The notes beneath the pieces were generated by a model. The model was not told the origin of the DNA. It saw only the letters and a program-made list of their open reading frames with translations, and ran no database searches. Positions 17,340 through 25,092 of a stretch of DNA of 64,000 nt are shown in pieces. The first letter of the stretch is position 1. Every line of letters starts with the position of its first letter. A program made the translations under genes and the position numbers. Source of the stretch: Aquitalea aquatica (GTDB lineage: Bacteria > Pseudomonadota > Gammaproteobacteria > Burkholderiales > Chromobacteriaceae); assembly GCF_013911085.1 (NCBI RefSeq), contig NZ_JACERN010000031.1, forward strand, positions 1-64,000, in the 5' to 3' direction.

Positions 17340-18162
17340 GTCCAGCTCCCATAATTGTTCTAAGGCGAACTACCTAATGCAAGCCTAAGCCCTATCTGGA
17401 AATGCGCATTCGGCGTACGACATCTATTGATTTGCCGCAAATAAATGGCATGTTAATTGTTGTAAATATCGCATTCTTATTCGGCTTGAACCGGATTTCA
17501 TCGACCATGCCCAGTCGGGTGTAGCAAAGCATTGATGCAATGCCAGCATGAGCGGCATACAATCCTTCTGCCAGGACGCGGGGCAATGAACATGCACGCA
17601 AGCGGCGGCGTGATGGTTGATCGCAATTCGGACGCGATTACCCTAGCAAAGGCTGGACGCGAAGCAGAAATGCCAGCGGTACAGCTTCGTGAAAATGGAC
17701 AAGGCCTTGCACGAATGACCGACACGGCCGGTCAGATACGGGTAAGTCGAGATGAAAGCAATGTGATGAGCAGGCGATTTTCGAAAATGACATGGCTGAA
17801 CTTCGCCGGAGCACTGGTGGCTCTGGCTTGGCTGTATGTCGATCACCTCATGGAGCACCCCGTCCATTACCATGCAAGCCGCCTGGTCCGACTGCTGGCG
17901 AAGGTGCTGTAGAGTCTGGCAACCTCAATAACAGAAGCTTGTCGTCCCAACTTTCTGAAGATATTGACCCAAGCCCGGCTAAAACTGCCATCCAGCCGCC
18001 GTGTATCAAGCGGTAGGTATGCGTAGCTAAAGTGTCGCTTCGAACTGTCTGCGGGAGCTAGGACGATTCATGTCAAATGCAAATGTGCTTAATCCGAATG
18101 GAAAAGGCCACTATAAAAGCGGCCTTTTTATCTCAAAGTGGAAAGCTTAGCCTAGAGAAAAA
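17340..18162. other. 823-bp stretch without a confident gene
   Basis: Between the barrel gene and the 18163 gene. The best candidate is a plus-strand frame from ATG 17586 to 17912 (108 residues, with one hydrophobic segment around FAGALVALAWLYVDHL), with no clear ribosome site and no family I recognise. A shorter frame on the minus strand at 17392-17601 is equally unconvincing. A terminator lies at 18102-18128. It may be the remains of a decayed gene. Confidence 0.4.
18102..18129 (-). terminator. Terminator after the 88-aa gene
   Basis: AAAAGGCC / GGCCTTTT stem (18102-18109 and 18121-18128) with an 11-nt loop; T-runs on both strands make it potentially bidirectional. Confidence 0.7.
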
Positions 18163-18429
18163 CTACGCTTTGCTTGCATTTTCCGTGGCTAGTTTGCGTT
18201 TTGCTTGAGCATCCCCGGAATTGGCCTCTTTAGCAGTCTGCGCGGCTGTTTCAGTGGCTTCTTGTAGGGCTTTGGCGGCAGGACTTATCGTAACTTTGTC
18301 GACTATGGGCTTGGGCTGGGCACTACTGGTCTTTGTGTCATTATCGGTATCACTTGTAGAAGCAACCGACTTACTGCTGACCGGAGCAACGGATTGTCCC
18401 GCTGAAGCGGAAATGGGTGCGATGGACAT
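18163..18429 (-). CDS. Small Ser/Thr/Ala-rich protein of unknown function
   Basis: 88-residue protein with an excellent ribosome site (AGGAGG, seven bases before ATG 18429) and its own terminator, so it is very probably expressed. Low complexity: Ser/Thr/Ala in the first half, then DKVTISPAAKALQEATE, a segment like that at the ends of flagellar or motility-associated small proteins. The last third is a charged Ala-rich helix. No signal peptide or membrane helix. I do not recognise a family. Confidence 0.75.
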   Translation of the reverse strand: MSIAPISASAGQSVAPVSSKSVASTSDTDNDTKTSSAQPKPIVDKVTISPAAKALQEATETAAQTAKEANSGDAQAKRKLATENASKA

Positions 18430-18498
18430 AAGTTCGCCTCCTAAGAATGACTCATTTTAGAAAAGAAATGTAAAACTTCCGCTGCATTTTGTTTTCGA

Positions 18499-18516
18499 CA
18501 GTTTTCTAGAAAACTG
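18499..18516. promoter_or_regulatory. 18-bp perfect palindrome
   Basis: CAGTTTTCTAGAAAACTG, fully self-complementary, 70 bp upstream of the 88-aa gene. It may be an operator. The rest of 18430-18880 contains a short match to the dispersed repeat core (GGCAGCTCGGCCA at 18671) and nothing else that I can name. Confidence 0.35.
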
Positions 18517-18880
18517 GAGCAGTATTTTGAACATTTATCAAATAATGAGAAGACATGCTGAGGATTTTGCTTAAACAGTCGTAACGAACTTTAAGTACAA
18601 CCCGGCACCGATGCAGAATAAAGCTAAGGTGGGTGTAGCCGACCAACTGAGCTTCTTCAGCCTGATCGGCGGCAGCTCGGCCAGAACAGTAACAATGCTG
18701 TTACGCCAGCCTGACTGCTATCGGTTCGCAGCAGCCTTTTCAGTTTGCTGGATGCGTGACGGGGTTGGCCGCAATCCGGCCTGATCTGGAATAAATGCTG
18801 TTATTACCCCCGGAAATGAATGCTTGGCGCCTGACCAGATATGACAAAATAGTGAATCCTGATCGCCTAGCAGAGTGTTC

Positions 18881-19597
18881 ATGTCTCGTACGGAAAGATT
18901 GTTTACCCTACTTCAAGCCTTGCGGCACCACCGCTTCCCGGTCACCGGGGCCAGCCTCGCCGATGAGCTCGGGGTCAGTCTGCGAACACTTTACCGTGAT
19001 ATCGCCACTTTGCAGGCACAAGGTGCCAATATTGAGGGTGAACCTGGGCTGGGATATATCCTGCGGCCTGGATTCATGTTGCCGCCCTTGATGTTCACTG
19101 CAGAGGAAATTGAAGCGCTGGTACTTGGATCGAAATGGGTAGCCAAACGAACAGATACGCATCTGGGCAGTGCGGCAAAGAATGCACTAGCCAAGATTTC
19201 CTCAGTTCTGCCACAAGAATTGCGCCATAACCTGGATAGCAGCTCTCTGATGGTGGGAACAGCTTCACAGGCGGAAACTGATGTAGTCGACTTATCGATA
19301 ATCCGCCGGGCCATTCGGAGTGAGTACAAACTGCGTATCGATTATTGTGATGTGCAGGGCAATGTCACGCAGCGAACAATCTGGCCACTGGCGTTAGGCT
19401 ATTTCGATCATGTGCGCATGCTGGCCGGGTGGTGTGAAGTGCGTCAGGATTTCCGGCACTTCAGGACAGACCGGATCTCGACACTACTCATTACCCAAGA
19501 TCACTATCCGCGCAGAAAGCAAGACTTGCTGAAAGAGTGGCGGACATGTGATGCCTACCAGCAGGCCAGCAACAACAAAATCGGCAAAAACAACTAG
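18881..19597 (+). CDS. HTH/WYL-domain regulator, YafY type
   Basis: Regulator of 238 residues: an N-terminal HTH_11 winged helix (MSRTERLFTLLQALRHHRFP, then LADELGVSLRTLYRDIATLQ) and a C-terminal WYL domain (about 135-215) with YKLRIDYCDVQG and WCEVRQDFRHFRTDRI. I start at ATG 18881, which aligns with YafY-type starts. WYL regulators sense ligands, often nucleotides, and the group occurs both in metabolism and in defence islands. Here the neighbour is a GST gene 92 bp downstream in the same direction, which it may control. Confidence 0.9.
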   Translation: MSRTERLFTLLQALRHHRFPVTGASLADELGVSLRTLYRDIATLQAQGANIEGEPGLGYILRPGFMLPPLMFTAEEIEALVLGSKWVAKRTDTHLGSAAKNALAKISSVLPQELRHNLDSSSLMVGTASQAETDVVDLSIIRRAIRSEYKLRIDYCDVQGNVTQRTIWPLALGYFDHVRMLAGWCEVRQDFRHFRTDRISTLLITQDHYPRRKQDLLKEWRTCDAYQQASNNKIGKNN

Positions 19598-19689
19598 GCC
19601 CAGATTAACAACAGCATGACTGCTGACAGAAACTGTCAGTAACTGCGAATACGATGGCATCACTTTGATCAACCACTGGAGTGTGAGCC

Positions 19690-20313
19690 ATGCGTCTTTA
19701 CTACCATCCTCTTTCTTCTTGTAGCCGCCGGGTGCTTCTCGTGGCACGCCATCTTGGCATACCGCTTGAGCTGATATCGGTTGACCTGTTTCGTGGCGAG
19801 CAAAATACGCCACCCTTCTTGAAGCTGAACCCGAATCATCAGGTTCCCGTTCTTGAAGATGACGAATATGTGCTCTGGGAGTCTTACGCCATCATGCAGT
19901 ACCTGGCCGAGTTGGCGCAGGATCAGTCCCTGCATCCTGAAACAGCACAACAACGGACAGATGCGAGCCGCTGGATGTTCTGGTGCAGCCAACATCTGAT
20001 GCCGGCGATCAGCACCCTTAACTGGGAAAATTCAATCAAGGGGATGGCAGGCCTAGGGCTCGCCATCCAGACTGAAGTGGCGCGCGCTGAAGCGATATTT
20101 GTCGAGGCTTGCCAGGTTCTCGACACACATCTTGTCGGGCGGGAATGGATTAGTGGCAGCCGACTGTCTCTTGCTGATCTTGCTATTGCAGCACCGCTGG
20201 GCGATTGGCATCGTGCCAAGCTTCCACTCATGCAATTTAGCCAAATCGGGCGATGGTTCCAGCAGATTCAGGCACTGGATTGCTGGCAGGAAACGGAGCA
20301 AGCCCCGAGCTGA
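19690..20313 (+). CDS. Glutathione S-transferase
   Basis: Cytosolic GST of 207 residues. The thioredoxin-like N-terminal domain (1-80) has the SSCSRRVLL helix, the cis-Pro NPNHQVPVLED loop and ESYAIMQYL, which binds the gamma-glutamyl part of glutathione. The C-terminal helical domain carries SRLSLADLAIAAPL, the N-capping box. The active residue is probably a Ser or Cys in SSCSRR, as in beta/theta-like bacterial GSTs. Follows a WYL regulator in the same direction. Confidence 0.93.
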   Translation: MRLYYHPLSSCSRRVLLVARHLGIPLELISVDLFRGEQNTPPFLKLNPNHQVPVLEDDEYVLWESYAIMQYLAELAQDQSLHPETAQQRTDASRWMFWCSQHLMPAISTLNWENSIKGMAGLGLAIQTEVARAEAIFVEACQVLDTHLVGREWISGSRLSLADLAIAAPLGDWHRAKLPLMQFSQIGRWFQQIQALDCWQETEQAPS

Positions 20314-20500
20314 CAGGCAGACTGATTCAGATAAGGTGTTGTCGGATTCACAATGTCAACCTGGCTCCGTAAAACAGTAACTACCATAGCGGTGCGAGTG
20401 TTTGGCCAGGCTGACCCATAACAATGCGTCAACCTGGCCAGCGGCAGATAGGCCCAAGCCGTCATCTATCCCATCTGGAATGACCGACTGCTCGTAGTTA

Positions 20501-21562
20501 TTAACCGGGGTGTACTTTGCCAGACTGGTGCATTTCCCCGCGCGTGGCTCTTTGCTGGATCCACATCACCTCGTCTGCCAACGTTTCTGCCATGGGTCTG
20601 AAGCCCAGACCGAAGCGCCTCCGGATTTTGTCCGCCGAGAATTTTCTTCCGTAGTCGTTCGCCATATTGTTTACCGTAGCCAGGCTGAGTAATACCGGCC
20701 TACCCGTCAGCCGTGCATAAACCTCCTGCAAAAAAGCGATGACATACAACATGGTGCGCGGCAGTTTACGGCGCGGGGCGGGTACGCTGCTGACCGACTC
20801 CATCGCCTGCAAAAGACTGGCCATACTGACTGGATGGCCGGCGGCCAGATAGCGCTCGCCCCGCTCCCCCATTTTACTGGCTGCCAAAGCGACTTGCGCC
20901 ACATCGCGGGCATCCACCACGGAGAAAGCCGCATCGACCACCCCCGGAATTTTCTGCTGCAGGTAATCCGCTACGAACTGCCCGGCCGAAGTGGGGCCAA
21001 GATCGCCCGGGCCATGCATCCAGCCGGGCAAGACAAGGGAAATGTGCATATCCGAGTGACTATCGAGAAAAGTGAATATCACCTCGTCAGTTTCAATCTT
21101 GCTGCGGTAATAGTCATCCGGTGCCTCCGCGATGGGTAGCACCATGCTCTCGTCGGTCAATCCAGAATCATTGCGGCCCAATACTGCAATGGAGCTGATA
21201 TGGACCATGCGTCGAATGCCAGCTGCGTATGCCCCGTCAAGCAGGTTTTGCGTACCCTCGACATTGGTCTTGCGCAGGGCGGCCAGATGGCGGCCACCTT
21301 TGTAGCTTTCACGGAAGTAAGCCGCGGTATGAAACATGACATCGCAGCCCTGCAATGCTGCAGCAAACCCCTCGACATGCGTGAGATCGCCCGGCACCAC
21401 CTCCAAACGGTTGCCTATCAACTCCCCGAACTGCTCCTTGGCTTTCAGTTTTGACCTGGCTAAAGCCTTGACCCGATAGCCTTTCGTTAGCAGTAAACGA
21501 ACAAGATTGTTACCTAGCAACCCGGTAGCACCCGTGACAAATGCGATTTTTTCTTGCGTCAT
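20501..21562 (-). CDS. NAD-dependent epimerase/dehydratase (extended SDR)
   Basis: Extended short-chain dehydrogenase of 353 residues. N-terminal VTGATGLLGNNLVRLLL is the TGxxGxxG NAD(P) motif, and YYRSKIETDE supplies the catalytic YxxxK, with ISSIAVLG as the Ser strand. The layout fits the dihydroflavonol reductase/cinnamoyl-CoA reductase-like branch; the substrate is unknown. AGGGA precedes ATG 21562. The divergent MerR gene starts 123 bp away, and a MerR-type promoter for this gene is at 21628-21658. In the downstream gap there is only a degraded match to the dispersed repeat near 20441. Confidence 0.9.
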   Translation of the reverse strand: MTQEKIAFVTGATGLLGNNLVRLLLTKGYRVKALARSKLKAKEQFGELIGNRLEVVPGDLTHVEGFAAALQGCDVMFHTAAYFRESYKGGRHLAALRKTNVEGTQNLLDGAYAAGIRRMVHISSIAVLGRNDSGLTDESMVLPIAEAPDDYYRSKIETDEVIFTFLDSHSDMHISLVLPGWMHGPGDLGPTSAGQFVADYLQQKIPGVVDAAFSVVDARDVAQVALAASKMGERGERYLAAGHPVSMASLLQAMESVSSVPAPRRKLPRTMLYVIAFLQEVYARLTGRPVLLSLATVNNMANDYGRKFSADKIRRRFGLGFRPMAETLADEVMWIQQRATRGEMHQSGKVHPG

Positions 21563-21627
21563 GTTTTTCCCTGATCGTCAGCCCATAAGGGGCACTTCGA
21601 AAGCCAGCCAAGGCTGTTAAAAGGGCA

Positions 21628-21658
21628 CTGTAAACATTGGTGTATAGTCCAGGGTCAA
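21628..21658 (-). promoter_or_regulatory. MerR-type promoter for the SDR gene
   Basis: Minus-strand -35 TTGACC (21653-21658) and -10 TTACAG (21628-21633) with a 19-bp spacer containing TGGACTATACACCA, an imperfect TGG/CCA dyad. The spacing and position suit activation by the divergent MerR protein at 21686. Confidence 0.6.
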
Positions 21659-21685
21659 GACTAAATTTGTCGGGAGAGTTCGATC

Positions 21686-22102
21686 GTGCGAATCGGAGAA
21701 TTGGCCGAGCAGACGGGGATGACACGTGATGCTATTCGTTTCTACGAGCGGATAGGCCTTATCAGGCCCGAACGCGGACCAGAAGGCCGCCACGGCTACC
21801 GCCGTTACAATGCGTCAACTGTTCGACGCTTGGGCCTGATCAAGCAGGCCAAGGCTTTGGGGTTTTCACTGGGAGAAATCCAAGAGTTGCTGGACGCATG
21901 GGCCAATCACAGCTTCAGACCGGACCAGAAGCGCGCCATTCTTGCCGACAAGATTGGTGTGGTCGATCGAAAGATCCTGGAACTGCAAGAGCTTTCAAGC
22001 GAACTCAAATTGGCTCTGGCCGGCATTCGTGACGAGTGTCAATCAACAGGCATAGTGGTCGTTAAAGATATAACAGCCACCGCTCCCATCACCGGACAGT
22101 GA
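21686..22102 (+). CDS. MerR-family regulator
   Basis: 138-residue MerR-type protein starting with GTG 21686 (MRIGELAEQTGMTRDAIRFY). Winged helix in the first 70 residues (ERIGLIRP, HGYRRY), then KQAKALGFSLGEIQELL and a long coiled helix. There is only one Cys (DECQ), so metal sensing of the CueR/ZntR type is not supported. It is divergent from the SDR gene and most likely activates it. Confidence 0.9.
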   Translation: MRIGELAEQTGMTRDAIRFYERIGLIRPERGPEGRHGYRRYNASTVRRLGLIKQAKALGFSLGEIQELLDAWANHSFRPDQKRAILADKIGVVDRKILELQELSSELKLALAGIRDECQSTGIVVVKDITATAPITGQ

Positions 22103-22128
22103 GAGCACTTAGTTTTGTAGTCCAACAA

Positions 22129-22198
22129 GGAGCGTGTCCGAAATTCTGTGTAAACCGGCCGTTGCCTAGCAAGCCTCAGAAGGACCGCTTAGGCCGAT
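22129..22198 (-). repeat. Dispersed intergenic repeat (reverse)
   Basis: Starts GGAGCGTGTCCGAAATTCTG and ends GGACCGCTTAGGCCGATGA, the reverse complement of the 4961/49156 type. It occupies the gap between the MerR gene and vgrG, at the left side of the type VI island. Confidence 0.7.
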
Positions 22199-22351
22199 GA
22201 TTTGCCAGTGTGTGAATACCATACGGGATCACTCTTGTGTCTTTTGCCCAGTATAGAGGGCCATCCGTAGAACTACGCATTCATGCCATTCCACCTTGTT
22301 CGGAGCATGTTAGGCGCATAAACTGTTGGACTTTCAACAGAATGTGAAGAT

Positions 22352-22369
22352 TCACGTCAGCAGACGTGA
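22352..22369 (+). promoter_or_regulatory. Hairpin just before the vgrG start
   Basis: TCACGTC-AGCA-GACGTGA, a 7-bp perfect stem ending nine bases before ATG 22379, with a second short hairpin (CTGTTG / CAACAG) at 22323-22340. It would partly cover the weak ribosome site GATGAGA, so it may affect translation. Confidence 0.35.
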
Positions 22370-22378
22370 TGAGACGCC

Positions 22379-25090
22379 ATGGACTTTTCCGCTCTGCTCG
22401 CCAGCTTCGCCGCCGCCTTTTCCCAGCACCAGCGCCTGCTTACCCTGCAGCTGGATGGCGGACAGATCGCCGCCGAGCAGCTACTGCCCCACACCCTGGA
22501 CGGCAGCGAGGGCGTGTCGGAGGCCTATCGCTATCAGCTCACCTGCTTATCCCCCGACGGCACTATCGAACTCAAATCCCTGCTGGGTGTAGCGGCTCGT
22601 CTCGGTGTGCTTGATGCCGATGGCAACGAGGTAGTGCGCTGTGGCGTGGTGTCGCGCGCCGAGCTGTTGGGTTCTGATGGCGGGTTTGCCAAGTACGGCC
22701 TGACCATCGAACCGCCGTTTGCCCTGCTGCGGCTGCGCCGTACCTCGCGGGTGTTCCAGGACTTGTCGTTGCCGGACATCGTCAAGCAGATCCTGGCCGA
22801 GCATCAGGCCAATAATCCGGTGTTCGCCCAGGTGCAGACGCTGGAGTTCCACACCGCATCAGCCAGCCCGCGCAGTTACTGTCTGCAGTATCGCGAGAGT
22901 GATTTCGACTTCATCGTGCGGCTACTCCATGAAGAGGGTTATGCATGGAGATTTGAACATGTCGATGGCGCGCATCCGCAGGTCAAGCTGGTGGTGTTCG
23001 ACGATGCCTACAGCCTGCCACCGGCCGCCAGCGAGCGCGTGCGCTTTCACCGTAGCGACGCCACCGAGGAAGAAGACGGCCTGATCGATTGGTCGGCCGC
23101 ACGGCAGGTGGTATCGGGCAATGTGGCGCTGGCCAGCTTCGATTACCAGCCGGTGAGCACCCAGCACACCGGCGACCAGACTCGCATCCAGCAAGGCCGT
23201 GGCGGCGATGCGCTGCAATCCACCCTGCAGGATTACGATCCGCAGTCGCTGTACTACGCCAGCGATGCCGACCAACTGTCGCACTACGCGCAGCTGCGCC
23301 AACAGGCGCACGATGTGCAGGCCAAGCAGTTCTCTGGTAGCGGCAGTGTGCGCAGCCTGCAGGCCGGCCAATGGTTCCGCCTGGACGAACACCCGGCGCA
23401 CGAGGGCGACAGCAGCGAGCAGCGTGAATTCGTGGTCACCGGCCAGACCTTCCGTGCCAACAACAATCTGCCGGGCGAGCTGACCAGCAGCCTGCGTAAT
23501 TTATTGGCAAACGGTGCCGACACCACATCGACTGATAGCCAGAACAGCAGCCCTTTCCAGACCACCATCACCGCCCAGCGTCGTGGCATCCCGCTCACCC
23601 CGGCTTATGCCCACAGCGCGCTGGCCAAGCCGACTTCCAAAGGCGTGCAAACCGCCACCGTGGTCGGTCCGGTGGGCGAAGAAGTGCATACCGATGAACT
23701 GGGCCGCGTCAAGGTGCAGTTCCACTGGCAGCGCGCCGACGAACACCCGAGCATCGGTGCCCGTCTCGACGACACCTCCTCCTGCTGGCTGCGCGTGGCC
23801 ATGCCCAGTGCCGGTGCTGGCTGGGGCCACCAGTTCATCCCGCGTATTGGTCAGGAAGTGCTGATCGACTTTATCGAAGGCGATATTGACCGCCCGGTGA
23901 TTGTCGGCGTGCTGTACAACGGCAGCCACGCCACCCCGGCCTTTAGCGGCGCGGGCGCACTGCCGGCCAACAAGACGCTGTCCGGCATCAAGTCCAAAGA
24001 ACACCAGGGCGGCCAGTACAACGAGCTGCTATTCGACGACACCCCCGGTGAAGTGCGCGCCAAGCTGTCCAGTGAAACGCACAAGACACAACTCAATCTC
24101 GGTTTCCTGACCCACCCGCGTAGCAACGGCAAAGCCCAGCCACGCGGCGAGGGGGCGGAGTTACGCTCTGACGCCAGCATTGCCATCCGAGCCGCACAGG
24201 GCTTGTTGCTGACCACCTATGGGAAAGTGCAAGCCAGCGGCAATCAGCTGGATCGTAAGGAGATGATTGAGCTGCTGGACCAGTGTGCAGAACTGTTCAA
24301 GTCTGTTGGCGATTATGCCAGTGGCAGTCAGGCGCTGAAGATTGATCCTCAGTCACAGACAGACCTGATCGAGAGCATTAAAAATTGGGAGAAAGGCAGT
24401 AATACCGACCCCAAATCCCAAGGCGGTGGTCAGTCCGTTCTGAGTTTGGCGGGGCTGGGCGGTCTATCTTACAGCTCGCCCAAAGGGATTATTGGCTATG
24501 CCGGTCTCAATTACGATCTGGCTGCCAAGAAGCATCTGCAGTTTACCAGTGGAGAACAGTACGTGCTCAATGCCGGCAACGGCATCAGCCAGTTCGCCCA
24601 ATCTGGTGACTTCCGCCTCATTGCGCATCAAGGGCAGTTTCTGATGCAGGCACAGGCCAACGATATGGTGGCACAAGCCGAAAAGAACGTCCGCATCATG
24701 GCCGTGAACGGCGAAGTATTGATTCATGCCCCAACGATTCGGCTGGTTTCCGCTGCCGGTGCCTTCATCAAGATCGACAGCAATATCACGCTGGGGACGT
24801 CCGGCCAGGTATTGATCAAGGCCGCTAGCAAATCCATGAGTGGACCAGCAACGGATAGCGTGCCATCCCCCAACTTTCAATCGGGGCCAACCGATCAGAA
24901 GTTCCAGCTGCACTATCCCGGCAGTGACGGGCAGAAAGCGCAAATTGCCGCTCATCGTGAATACGAAGTCACGCTAAAAGACGGTAGCAAGCTGACCGGC
25001 ACTTCGGATGCAGAAGGCAAAACCAACATCTTGCAAGATCAGGCGATGCAGGTGGCCAAGGTTGCCATCCTGCCGAAGCGGAGTTCATAG
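22379..25090 (+). CDS. vgrG: VgrG, type VI secretion spike protein
   Basis: 903-residue VgrG. The gp27-like base (about 20-400, including YRESDFDFIVRLLHEEGYAW) is followed by the gp5-like OB fold and needle (about 430-560: TDELGRVKVQFHW, SCWLRVAMPSAGAGWG, FIPRIGQEVLIDFIEGD). A DUF2345 beta-helix extends to about 820. The last 60 residues (EYEVTLKDGSKLTGTSDAEG) look like a transthyretin-like tail, the module that in other VgrGs docks lipase effectors. The first 1.7 kb is clearly more GC-rich than the last 0.9 kb, the usual core/variable mosaic. It heads the run vgrG-tle3-tla3-PAAR and carries that cargo. No sheath or baseplate genes are in the window, so this is an orphan vgrG island. Confidence 0.96.
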   Translation: MDFSALLASFAAAFSQHQRLLTLQLDGGQIAAEQLLPHTLDGSEGVSEAYRYQLTCLSPDGTIELKSLLGVAARLGVLDADGNEVVRCGVVSRAELLGSDGGFAKYGLTIEPPFALLRLRRTSRVFQDLSLPDIVKQILAEHQANNPVFAQVQTLEFHTASASPRSYCLQYRESDFDFIVRLLHEEGYAWRFEHVDGAHPQVKLVVFDDAYSLPPAASERVRFHRSDATEEEDGLIDWSAARQVVSGNVALASFDYQPVSTQHTGDQTRIQQGRGGDALQSTLQDYDPQSLYYASDADQLSHYAQLRQQAHDVQAKQFSGSGSVRSLQAGQWFRLDEHPAHEGDSSEQREFVVTGQTFRANNNLPGELTSSLRNLLANGADTTSTDSQNSSPFQTTITAQRRGIPLTPAYAHSALAKPTSKGVQTATVVGPVGEEVHTDELGRVKVQFHWQRADEHPSIGARLDDTSSCWLRVAMPSAGAGWGHQFIPRIGQEVLIDFIEGDIDRPVIVGVLYNGSHATPAFSGAGALPANKTLSGIKSKEHQGGQYNELLFDDTPGEVRAKLSSETHKTQLNLGFLTHPRSNGKAQPRGEGAELRSDASIAIRAAQGLLLTTYGKVQASGNQLDRKEMIELLDQCAELFKSVGDYASGSQALKIDPQSQTDLIESIKNWEKGSNTDPKSQGGGQSVLSLAGLGGLSYSSPKGIIGYAGLNYDLAAKKHLQFTSGEQYVLNAGNGISQFAQSGDFRLIAHQGQFLMQAQANDMVAQAEKNVRIMAVNGEVLIHAPTIRLVSAAGAFIKIDSNITLGTSGQVLIKAASKSMSGPATDSVPSPNFQSGPTDQKFQLHYPGSDGQKAQIAAHREYEVTLKDGSKLTGTSDAEGKTNILQDQAMQVAKVAILPKRSS

Positions 25091-25092
25091 TC

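Noticed and set aside
17586-17912. Possible 108-aa gene on the plus strand
   Set aside because: No clear ribosome site or family; equally long frames exist on the other strand. Left as an unassigned stretch rather than a gene.
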